NCBI GenBank assembly: GCA_963922205.1
Contig: CAWUHX010000018.1
Location: 868,001-932,000, forward strand
DNA: 64,000 nt
Reading direction: 5' to 3'
Source of the DNA: Romanomermis culicivorax
Lineage: Eukaryota > Nematoda > Enoplea > Mermithida > Mermithidae
Positions 25,454 through 34,900 of the stretch are shown piece after piece. How positions within the stretch are numbered: the first letter of the stretch is position 1; every line of letters starts with the position of its first letter. Made by a program: the position numbers and the translations under genes. The notes below the pieces were generated by a model. The model did no database searches and had not been told where the DNA came from. It was given only the letters and a program-made list of their open reading frames with translations.

Positions 25454-25656
25454 CTGTTGGGATGATAGAAATTAAATAGAGGACATGGAACAATGATCCT
25501 GTATGTTCACTTGCTTCCAGTCTTTGAGTAGGGATATTCAAACAATTCAAACTCGATAACATGTAGCCAATATAAATATGATCAAATGGAATTTTCTCAC
25601 CATTGGCATATTTAACCTTTTTGTCTGAACACTTTGCAACAGACAATATTTCTTGG
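25454..25656 (-). CDS. Exon-like coding fragment, unidentified
   Basis: The minus-strand frame is flanked by a possible acceptor (TTTAATCTCAG) and donor (CAG, then GTTGAC). The translation includes VAKCSDKKVKYANGEKIPFD and then HIYIGYMLSSLNCL. The ANGEKIPFDHI segment faintly recalls the NGE-x-x-x-YD-x-hydrophobic block of pyridine-nucleotide/FAD oxidoreductases, but the expected glycines after it are absent, so I do not assign that family. It is inside the giant transposon. Confidence 0.3.
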
Positions 25657-26290
25657 CTGAGATTAAACCATCAGAAATATTACTTTGAAGCAAAAAACCG
25701 ATTTTGATTTCTCAATAATAAACCGATATTCATTCCCACTCTGAACAACCGCCAGTCTTGTGATTTTGCGACTTTGTTATGTTCAGCAAAAAGGCTGGTT
25801 TTTTTAGCAGAGACAATCATTCATCATCAGATGATGAGTTGTACTAATTTCTAACCATTAAATCATAAGCTTGATTCTGAGGCATTGGTTTCGTTTTCAA
25901 CAAGAACGCCCAACTTTCCACAGAGAATTGCAGAAGAGTAGTGTGAAATGAGCGGAAACTAAATGTAATATAGTGTTTTGTCAAAATGGAAAATATCCAA
26001 CACAAACTCCAAAGTGTAAAAAAGATGTTATATATATATGAGTTTTGTGCACATAACACATTGTTGTCCAAAAAGTGTACATAACACCTTGTTGCATTAT
26101 ATTGTCACATGCCGCTCAATTTCTCCGACGTCACGTGATTCAAATCATGTCAACAATTTATTTTTTCATGTTTCGTTTATTACTTATTCATTGTTTTCAT
26201 TTATTTTATTCCTACACTTGCATTCTGTGTTCGTTTTTATGTTTTTCATGCATTTCTATGTTTCGTTTTGTTGTATTTTTATTTCTTTAT
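25657..26290. other. No recognisable gene
   Basis: AT-rich interior of the giant transposon. Related words about acataacacattgttg occur at 26,050-26,100 and, in other arrangements, near 24,430 and 24,640. The overlapping plus-strand frames here are hydrophobic translations of T-rich DNA. Confidence 0.45.
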
Positions 26291-26296
26291 GAACGC

Positions 26297-26631
26297 GGGC
26301 TACAGTAGGCCCTTTAGCTAAAAACTTCCGCCAGTCGTGCTCCACGAGCACATGGCTATTTTTGGTGCATTCCATGCACCTCTTATCACCAAAAATTAGC
26401 GTCGTTTTTGTTACGCAAAAACGACTAGCTAAGAAGTTTAGCTAAAGACGTTCATATGCTTAGCATAGGCACTGCAGTCGGCCTCAGTGCTAAACGCATG
26501 TGAACGAAAAAATGTCTATGTGCTCATAGGCATCTTCTGCATCGCGTCTAGCTGCAGAAGTTAGCTTGGACGCCGAGAAACTCCGCCCAAGCTGTAGCTG
26601 TAGCCAAACATGTCCTTAAAAGGACATGTTT
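26297..26631. other. Array of consecutive stem-loops (eight or more in about 335 bp)
   Basis: Perfect or near-perfect hairpins follow each other: GTGCTC/GAGCAC (26,337-26,351); GGTGCAT/ATGCACC (26,364-26,380); GTCGTTTTTG/CAAAAACGAC (26,401-26,425); TAGCTAA/TTAGCTA (about 26,426-26,444); a long imperfect stem starting CGTTCA and ending TGAACG (about 26,449-26,506) with inner GCACTG/CAGTGC; TTCTGCA/TGCAGAA (about 26,540-26,565); AGCTTGG/CCAAGCT (about 26,573-26,603); and the 12-bp stem AAACATGTCCTT/AAGGACATGTTT (26,606-26,631). Base composition is richer in GC than the surroundings. A structured RNA or replication-type structure are possibilities; function is unknown. Confidence 0.7.
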
Positions 26632-26686
26632 CTTTAGTTTTTCGCTCATTCTTGGGTTCACCAAGCTTCCGTCCGGTTGTAACTCC

Positions 26687-27010
26687 GCGTCCGCCGCCTT
26701 CTTTTAAATTTGCATAATTTTATATACACCTGTGCGTCCGCCGCCTTATTTTCAAATAAATTTGCATAAATTTATATCCCTTTACTGCGTCCGCTGCTTA
26801 CCCGTCTACAGTACCCGCTGCCCATCAGTGCCAGGTGTCCGACCGCCCCGGTTCGCAGAGAAACGTTGGAGAATCGCCTCCCGATAGCTGAAACTCGTCG
26901 CTAGGACTCGTGTGGATCGCATCCCCCCGCTCCAGTGCCAGAAGACCGAAAGTATCCAGGGACTTGCCGCCCGATTCGTCGAATCGCTTGAGAAGCAGGA
27001 CTAGGTGAGT
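26687..27010 (+). promoter_or_regulatory. GC-rich block with repeated TATA-containing units and a strong splice donor
   Basis: Two units of about 48 bp start with gcgtccgccgcctt and end in an AT-rich stretch (aaatttgcataa, ttatata); a third partial unit follows at about 26,787. Downstream, GC-rich DNA leads to AG|GTGAGT at 27,003-27,010, a consensus splice donor. This looks like a promoter with a non-coding first exon, or like the end of an unrelated LTR. No start codon with a long frame follows. Confidence 0.35.
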
Positions 27011-27671
27011 CTTCTCAGGGGATTATTGTTATTTGTGGGTTATTTGTTGGGGAACCCTTATTAAGTCGGTTTCCCAGGTCATCCACAGATAAGTAGGGCC
27101 TCCACCTCTCAGGTTCGGGCTAAAAAGGGGCTGTCTGGTTCATAAGCGGGTCCCACAAATTAGGTCATTTTACGGGTGACCCTGTCCCCACTCTCACTGA
27201 GTAGGACTCGGGGATTGTCGCACCTAGCCTGGCAGCGTTGTCCATTACCCTACAGCAAGACCCCAGGACAACACCAGAGAACCAACTATAGACCTCTCTA
27301 TAGCCACCATTCGCCAGGTTAGGCCCCAACGCCAACCAGGGAAGCCTGGGGAAAATGCCAGTATCCATCAGGAGTCACAGCCTATTACTCACTGTAATAG
27401 GATCAATCTGATATGGTTCACCATCAATGTGAGGTCTAAAACACGGTATTACCTGATGTGATACCCAAACCTCCCCAACTCTCCCAATTAAACATGTCAT
27501 ACACGTGACATGGCGTAAAATGTGACAATATCTTATGGCGTATGACACCTTTATACTCTGGCTAACTTTATCAATATTGCGTTTTATTGTATGACAATCT
27601 TTTACCATGTTATGAGGTCAAAAATGTACATAACTCCATTTCGGTCAGAAGGGCACATGTTGTTGCTCCAA
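27011..27671. other. No recognisable gene
   Basis: Moderately GC-rich DNA directly before the LTR retroelement. It contains a small hairpin CATGTCA/TGACATG near 27,494-27,513. The short minus-strand frames at 27,165-27,608 have no family motif. Confidence 0.4.
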
Positions 27672-27675
27672 GGTG

Positions 27676-28130
27676 TGTCACGGCCCAAGTGCAGAATGTG
27701 ACTCGGGTTCTTGTTCGAAGGTGAAACTAAGGCTAGCAAGTTTACTAACTTACTTTACTGGTGGCAAATACAATATGGACTAAACACTGACTTCTCACAT
27801 AAGAAGATACACAGCTTATATACATATCAAAAGTGGGTTAAACTTCACGGATGAATAATATGAATCAAACTAAGCATAAAAAATGTACGTAGATACTGTA
27901 GTTCTAAACTGGATACGAGAATACAAAATACGGTAGGAAAAGGCGTTACAGAAATGTACAATTCAGGGCGTAAAACTGATTAAAGGAAGCGTAGTAGAAA
28001 GATACGATTCAAAATGATTCATCAATGTCAAATAATAATATCAATAGTGTTTACTGTAATGTATACAGGGTTTCTGTCAAATAATAATATCAATAGTGTT
28101 TACTGTAATGTATACAGGGTTTCCCTGACA
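27676..28130 (-). repeat. 3' LTR (455 bp)
   Basis: Plus-strand ends are TGTCACGG and CCCTGACA, giving 5-bp inverted termini. Differences from the other LTR: one A fewer in the A-run near 27,880, and T instead of C near 28,015. It contains a 49-bp unit in tandem (28,026-28,074 and 28,075-28,123). Confidence 0.97.
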
Positions 28131-28145
28131 CGCCGCTCCTTATTT
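28131..28145 (-). other. Purine-rich tract before the 3' LTR
   Basis: The minus strand reads AATAAGGAGCGGCG just before the LTR and just after the TGA stop of the ORF. It is purine-rich but interrupted, so a weak version of a polypurine tract. Confidence 0.45.
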
Positions 28146-31100
28146 TCAAACGTCCTCGTTTGACAAGTCCTCGTTATCAGATTGTTCGATGTTCGGATCA
28201 ATAGGATGCATATTCGTTATTTCATTTCGATTTTCCGGACCATCCAATTGTCTTTTACGGTACGGTTTCGTACGATTGGCATGAATAACCTCGCGAACTG
28301 ATGGATCGTCGACCAATTCCATGATGATGTTTGGAAGAAGGATGCCTGTCACCCTGTATGGACCTTGATACATTGGCATCAGCTTCTTAATCAACCCTCT
28401 TCTGACCACCTGTGACTCCTTGAGAACCCAATCTCCAATTTTGTAGGTAACATGACATGTTTTTTTATCATACTGAAACTTGTACTTTTCTTGCGCATTC
28501 TCTACCTGCCTTTGGATGACTGTCAATGCATTCGTAAAATGTTTCTTGATTTCTTGCTCGTATCCCAACAAATCCATCATATACAATGGTGGTTGGTAGT
28601 TCAAAGCAGCATCTATTGGTAAAGCTGGATGTCTGCCAAAAATCAATTCAAATGGCGTGAAGCCAGTTGACTCGTTCACATGTGTGTTTGCTGCAAATTT
28701 AGCAAAGGGTACATGCAAATCCCAATCTGATTGATCATGGTTCACGTACATTCTCATTCGCACAACCAATGTTTGATTCATTCTTTCTATTTCACCATTT
28801 GCCATTGGATGATAAGCTGTAGTGTGTACTTTCTGTGTATCACAAATTTCTGTTATTTTGGTCATCAATAATGACACAAAGTCTGACCCTCTGTCTGATT
28901 GTAAGATCTTCGGACAACCATGCCGACAAACAATTTCATTGATAAACAGTTCTGCTATCGTATGCGCTGTTATGTTTTCTGTAGCAAAAGCTTCGACATA
29001 TTTTGTGAAATAATCAATGAATACCACAATGAATCGATTACCTCTTTCCGTCAATGGAAAAGGTCCCATACAATCTACGCCTAGTCTTTCAAATGGTCCT
29101 GTTACTTTTATAGGCTTTAATTCGGCAACTATCTTCTTTCTAGCCGATTTATTGATCTGGCACAACTTACATTCATCACAGAATCTGAAAATAGTCTTCC
29201 TCATTCCTGCCCAGAAATATCTCTTACTTATTTCCACATAAGTTTTCCTTGCACTGTAATGACCTGCTAATGGATCATCATGATATGACTGTAAAATCAA
29301 CGTTATCAACTTTTGTGGCACAACAATTTTCTTGCTGTCTTCATGAATCTTGTACAGTATCTCATTTTCAATCACAAATTCATCAGTATCCATTACATCA
29401 TGTTCATTCAATTTCTTTATGATTTCTTGTAATTCATGGTCCATTTTCTGCATCTGGCCCAAATCTACGCCATTACTCTTGCCTTCTGTAATTGTAGCAA
29501 TGGTTTTGTCTACCACATCGTTTTCCTCGATGTCAAAATGTACTTTACCCAAAGGATTTGGCAATCTTGACAAGCAATCAGCATTCTGATTCTTGGTACC
29601 TTTCCTTGGTTTAATTATCAGCTTGTATCCTGACAAAGCTAATCCCCATCTAGCAATTCTTGAAGACGGATTTTCCTTTTCTAACACCGCCTTGACTGCT
29701 GTGTGATCAGTTTCCACTGTCACTTCGTGTTCATACAAATACGGTCGGAAGTATTTTGCAAATTCTACAACTGCTAACGTCTCTAGCTCTGTGATAGGGT
29801 AATTCTTTTCGGATTTCTGAAGTACTCTACTAGCATAGGCTACTGGATGCTCATTACCTTCACTGTCCAACTGACATAAGATAGCTCCTATACCTTCCAA
29901 TGAAGCGTCGGTTTGTAAAATGAACGGCTTATTGAAATCTGGATGCTTCAGCAACGGAGGAGACAAAAGTTTATGCTTCAATTCCTCAAATGCTTTCTGA
30001 CAATCTTCCGTCCACTCAAAATTCACGTTTTTCCTCAACAATTTTGTTAAAGGTTCCATGATTTTTGCACAATTCCAAATGAATCTTCTGTAATAGGAAA
30101 TCAATCCAAGAAACAATTTCACTTCTTTTACTGTTCGTGGTGCTTTCATTGTTTCAATTGCCTCTAGCTTTTTCTTATCTGGTAAAATTCCTTCTTCTGA
30201 GACTCTGTAACCCAGATACTCCGTCTCTAAGTAACTGAACTTACATTTGCTCAACTTCAGCTTCATGTTTCCCTCACTAAGCCTATCTAGCATTTGTGTT
30301 AACCTTTCTACCATTTGCTTATGGTCTTTAGCAAATATTAAAATGTCATCTAAATACACTAGACATGTCTGCCATTGTAGACCTGACAACAAAACATCCA
30401 TCAGTCTCTGAAAAGATGCTGGTGCATTACACAAACCGAAAGGCAAGTAGTTGAATTCGTACAAGCCTATGGGTGTTGAGAATGCTGTCTTCTCTTTATC
30501 TACTTCTGCAATCGGAATTGACCAATATGCATTTGCTTGATCTAACGTTGTAAAATATTTCATACCATTCAGTGTATCAAGAATGTCATCAATTCTTGGA
30601 AGAGGATAAACATCTTTCTTAGTTACCTCGTTCAATCCACGAAAATCGATACACATTCTATGTTTACCATCTTTCTTCCTGACAAGCACAACATTTGTTG
30701 ACCATGGAGAAGTACTTGGTCTTATTACTCCATTTCCTATCAACTTTTTCACTTCTTCAATTACAATTTCCTTTTCCTTGGGTGATGTTCGATAAGGAAA
30801 TTTTCGGACTGGCTTACTGTCTCCCGTCTTTATGTTGTGTTTTACTAACTTTGTTCTACCTGTATCTTTATCCTCAACCGCATATAATGTCGGATATTTG
30901 CATAAGAGATCAACGATCTCCTTCCTCTCCTCAAGAGATAGCTCACTAGCTATTTTTGCATTTTCCTCTATCCATTGTCTCTTGTTATTATGGTTACTCA
31001 AACATTCCATGTTCACAATTTTTTGTTCATAATCAGCAAAAACTTTTACGTCACCAATTATCTGACCTTTGTAGAGTGTCACTCCACAATTTCGAGTATT

Positions 31101-31922
31101 CATTACTTGTAATGGAATTAGTCGGCTTTGGATTGCACTAATTGATCTGGCGAAAATCACATCTCCTACGTTCTTGGGTTCAAATATGATCTTAGCAGCC
31201 TTTCTATAGATTTCTGACACTAACCCATAAACCATTCTTACAGATCTTTCCGGAATATAGACATCGTGCGCCATCACCACTGCTCCTCTTTGTACTGGTG
31301 GATTATATACCATTCCATAACAATCAATTCTTTCTTTCTTGAAGGTTACTGTTGAGTCTGCCCAATTAAATTGAACATTTTTGAATCTATTCAGAAAATT
31401 TGTGCCCAGGATGACATCAGCTGAACAGTTCTTCTGAATGTACATGTTTACAGTTTCCAATACATCTCCGCATCTCACAGTTACGAATACACAACCTTCA
31501 ACTGGTATGTGTGTTCCGTTAGCTGCAATGGGTCTCAAAGTTGTTTCACAAATTTTCACTCCTGGCAACCTGCTCATGATATCATCATCGATCAAAGAGA
31601 AAACTGCTCCTGTGTCGATCAATGCACTAGCTTTCAAGTTATCATTGAGGATTATTGTCATATGAGGAGTTCTCAGACATCTTGTTGAACCAACTAGCAT
31701 TACAGTACCACTATTTTTTATGTTTTGACTGGTGGAAGCAAGTTCTGTCAACTCTACTTCCTTTTGATCGTCATTCACATTGGATGTAGTTCTCCTATTT
31801 CTTCTTTCCTGTCTAGCCCTAATTTGGCTTAATCTTAACAATGCATTTCCAAAGCTTTCCCGTAAGCTTTGTGTACGATTAAAATTTATTGCTGGTAAAT
31901 ATGAACCTCTACTCTGGCATCT
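28146..31922 (-). CDS. Pol portion: retropepsin, RT, RNase H, integrase
   Basis: These are the enzymes for polyprotein cleavage, cDNA synthesis and integration. The order PR-RT-RH-IN with a GPY/F-type C-terminal module (YQGPY) places it in the Ty3/gypsy group. The protease ALIDTGA is followed by VILGTNFL; RT contains all palm motifs with YLDD at genomic 30,345-30,356; RNase H keeps three Asp residues; integrase keeps HHCC and D-D-35-E. It is in frame with the upstream envelope-like part, so in an unspliced product the protease would follow the cytoplasmic tail of the glycoprotein. The tail of about 65 residues after GPY/F is acidic and ends at a TGA at 28,146-28,148. Confidence 0.95.
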   Translation of the reverse strand, partial: RCQSRGSYLPAINFNRTQSLRESFGNALLRLSQIRARQERRNRRTTSNVNDDQKEVELTELASTSQNIKNSGTVMLVGSTRCLRTPHMTIILNDNLKASALIDTGAVFSLIDDDIMSRLPGVKICETTLRPIAANGTHIPVEGCVFVTVRCGDVLETVNMYIQKNCSADVILGTNFLNRFKNVQFNWADSTVTFKKERIDCYGMVYNPPVQRGAVVMAHDVYIPERSVRMVYGLVSEIYRKAAKIIFEPKNVGDVIFARSISAIQSRLIPLQVMNTRNCGVTLYKGQIIGDVKVFADYEQKIVNMECLSNHNNKRQWIEENAKIASELSLEERKEIVDLLCKYPTLYAVEDKDTGRTKLVKHNIKTGDSKPVRKFPYRTSPKEKEIVIEEVKKLIGNGVIRPSTSPWSTNVVLVRKKDGKHRMCIDFRGLNEVTKKDVYPLPRIDDILDTLNGMKYFTTLDQANAYWSIPIAEVDKEKTAFSTPIGLYEFNYLPFGLCNAPASFQRLMDVLLSGLQWQTCLVYLDDILIFAKDHKQMVERLTQMLDRLSEGNMKLKLSKCKFSYLETEYLGYRVSEEGILPDKKKLEAIETMKAPRTVKEVKLFLGLISYYRRFIWNCAKIMEPLTKLLRKNVNFEWTEDCQKAFEELKHKLLSPPLLKHPDFNKPFILQTDASLEGIGAILCQLDSEGNEHPVAYASRVLQKSEKNYPITELETLAVVEFAKYFRPYLYEHEVTVETDHTAVKAVLEKENPSSRIARWGLALSGYKLIIKPRKGTKNQNADCLSRLPNPLGKVHFDIEENDVVDKTIATITEGKSNGVDLGQMQKMDHELQEIIKKLNEHDVMDTDEFVIENEILYKIHEDSKKIVVPQKLITLILQSYHDDPLAGHYSARKTYVEISKRYFWAGMRKTIFRFCDECKLCQINKSARKKIVAELKPIKVTGPFERLGVDCMGPFPLTERGNRFIVVFIDYFTKYVEAFATENITAHTIAELFINEIVCRHGCPKILQSDRGSDFVSLLMTKITEICDTQKVHTTAYHPMANGEIERMNQTLVVRMRMYVNHDQSDWDLHVPFAKFAANTHVNESTGFTPFELIFGRHPALPIDAALNYQPPLYMMDLLGYEQEIKKHFTNALTVIQRQVENAQEKYKFQYDKKTCHVTYKIGDWVLKESQVVRRGLIKKLMPMYQGPYRVTGILLPNIIMELVDDPSVREVIHANRTKPYRKRQLDGPENRNEITNMHPIDPNIEQSDNEDLSNEDV

Positions 31923-34900
31923 ATTAATGATTACCGAGTAGAATATGAATCCAATGATTAACAGAACCAGTGCAACAACAAGTGCATTGAAAATCAACTG
32001 AATTGGTCCCTTCAGTAAAGTATTCAGTCCTTCTTTCATATTTCGTCTCTCTGCATCAATTACGTGTTCTAGCGCTGATCCTGCGCCTATGGCACTTTTC
32101 TCTATGCCGGCTCCTATTCCAGAGAGCGTTTCATACAAAGTACCTGGCTGTAGTGACATATCTGCCTGATAATTCACTACATTTTTAACTATTCCTTCCA
32201 TTTCTTGCATTTTGTGTACATAATGCTTTAATGATGAAAATGCCATGGGCAAATTTCCTAGTTGATCATGGAAAATTGCTGGGCTGTTGAACTGAAAAAG
32301 TTTCGTTTGTCCTTTCCAAATTAGTTCTATTGGAATTGTACTAACGTGTACAGTACCAGATTTTGTTTTGAAACCTGCCCCATTTCGAAAAATTCCTGCA
32401 GTCTGATGATGACAGTCTATCACAGGACTATCTTTTATCAAGTCTACTGTACCAGGTACAACAAACAAAAGTTTATCATCAAAATGCACAGGCAAATATT
32501 TATAACACACATTACCGACTTTATAGGTGTCATAAATTTTACTTATGTTTACTTGCCGACAGGGCCATACTGTCAAAACTTCTCCTGTGAACTCTGCCGT
32601 TATATCATTGCGCTGCAATAGTGCTCTGACACCTAACGTTGCATCTACATGTACAAACTGCCATATCAAATCTAGATACCTTTGTACGTGATGGCACAGT
32701 TCCATCCATGTTTGTCGGAAATTATCATTTTCCAACCCAACTATTTTGTATTCCAAATAGTTTAGTTTCACATTTGTTGCATCATAATCACTAACATTTT
32801 CTGACTGTCCCATCAAATAGGGTTTCGGGGTTACTTTGTATTTCTTCCCATGTATTTTCACAACTATTCCCTGGCTTGTCCACAGAGCATTTGTGAATTG
32901 ATTTTGGCAGTAGGGGTAGGGATCTTTCAACTCCAAAGCTGCCTGTAACTCATTAACTATCACATGCTTGTTGCTCAATATTGACGTGTATTTTCCTTTA
33001 TAGATCACTGGGCATATGGCCTGAAACTCGGCAGCATCCCAAAGGATTACACCCTCCCGTGCCTCACAGCTGCCATCAATGGCGCGGCAGCCGCCCAAAT
33101 CACCAAGGTCGGTACTAATGTTGTGTCCATTGAATGAGGCAACCTGTCCTTCCTCAATCATGAAATTGCTAACATTCTGGCATGCTTCCGCACAACACCA
33201 TTTGTATTTCACCTCAAGTGATTTGTTTGTACTCCAAAATCCTTCAGACATCTGAATGAGTTTTTCATTTCCGTAGCTTTTTGTTCGAAAAGCTGTTTGA
33301 CAAGCTTCTTTGCTGACTGACTCAACCAATGTTTCATCATTCAAAACCCCTTTTGAACCAAAGAATCCGTTGAAAGTACAAATTTTCCTATTTCTGACAA
33401 AACATTTGTATGCTTTGGCTTGCAGAGGGTCAGTTCTTGGAACGAAAATGCTCACATCCACCCTAAATGGTCTCCTTTCCTCTTTCATAGGGGGCTTGCA
33501 TTCGACTGTCTTAGGAATGTCCAAAGCATGACCACTCTTGGACACACCACAAATTTGATAAGCGAAGCAAGTTTTACTAAGAAGCAACAAAAACACAATT
33601 GCAACACTTGCAACACCAACTTCTGATCTAATCATCGCCCGCATCATCTTCACAATCTGCAAAAGTACTATCACTGTCCACCATCTTATGAATTCAACTG
33701 TGGCAAAAATACTTTTCACTTCATCATCCATGTGATGGCTACCATCGTCCGAAATGGATTCGTTTTCCGAAATCGTCGATTCTATTCTGACCCCTTTGGC
33801 AGTCCTACGCTTAATGTTGGTTTTTTCAGGCATTACCTTTCCTTTACTTGGCACAAATTTGGCCGGTTTCATTGCTTTGATCGATTGATCTCTTCTGCCT
33901 TCATGAGTTGGGCATTCGACATTGCAAATGCACAATTTGCGTTCTATATTTAAAGAACAACTTTCACTCTCGTAATCATCAAAATCACGTTTAAATTTTC
34001 TTTTCGACCTATTATTCTCACAATTTTTTAAAAACTTTTCATTGGCTTTACATTCGTTGTTGTAGCCATTGAAGAATTCTTCTAAGTTGAACTCAATCAA
34101 ATCACTATAACTATCCGTTCTATTGCTGTTTGCAAAACTGCTGAATCTTCCAAAACTACCAGTAACAAATCCTTCTAGTTTCAACAGTAACTCCTTCGAG
34201 TTTTTGTCTGCCAGTATTACTTCCTGTTCTCTAGCATAATTTTGATGAAACTGGTCCAAATCAAAGTCAATCACTTCCTTCTCTTGTTCAGATTTGGCTG
34301 CTAACTTTGATACAGTGCCTAGCCAAATGCCTTTTGTTTCACCTTGGTTGTACGGTTTGTACTCCAATAGTGGCTGATCCTCCTCGAAAAACCAAGTCAA
34401 TTCAAGTTCATTGAATCTTTCAATGAACTCATTCATGTTTTCGTAGGGGCCCAACGCCTCCTTGGGTGGCAATGGCAGATTTGGAGGCTCCTGCCATGGC
34501 TCTTCATCGTCTCCTACTAGCTGAAAGCTGAATAAGGGTTTGACGTTGCTGTTGTCCTCCATCTCTATAACAAGACATGTTTCGTGGCCATATCGTTTTT
34601 CCTCAGTTTCAGTAGACAACAATGGGTCATCATAATCTAACTCATTTATGTTGATTTGATTCGACCTCCTAGGGGATCCACCAGAAGGTTTCTCCCTTGT
34701 CTGAAAAAATGTCTGTCCTATCCTATGAGCCTGCATGGTAGGCCTACTTTGAAACTTCTTACTATCTCTTCTCTGACTGGCCCATTCATTCTGTCTTTTC
34801 GGGCAATGCCGGGCGATATGACCAAGGTTGCCACAAACGTAGCATTCTGGTGCTTTGCAATCAGCCGTCACATGACTGTCGCCTTTGCAACGTAAGCAAC

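Noticed and set aside
25454-25656. FAD/NAD oxidoreductase exon
   Set aside because: Only a faint NGE-x-x-x-FD resemblance; the glycine-rich motif expected next is missing.
31923-33695. Baculovirus F-like (errantivirus) envelope
   Set aside because: No furin-type cleavage site followed by an F-type fusion peptide could be seen; the Cys/Trp pattern fits another class better.
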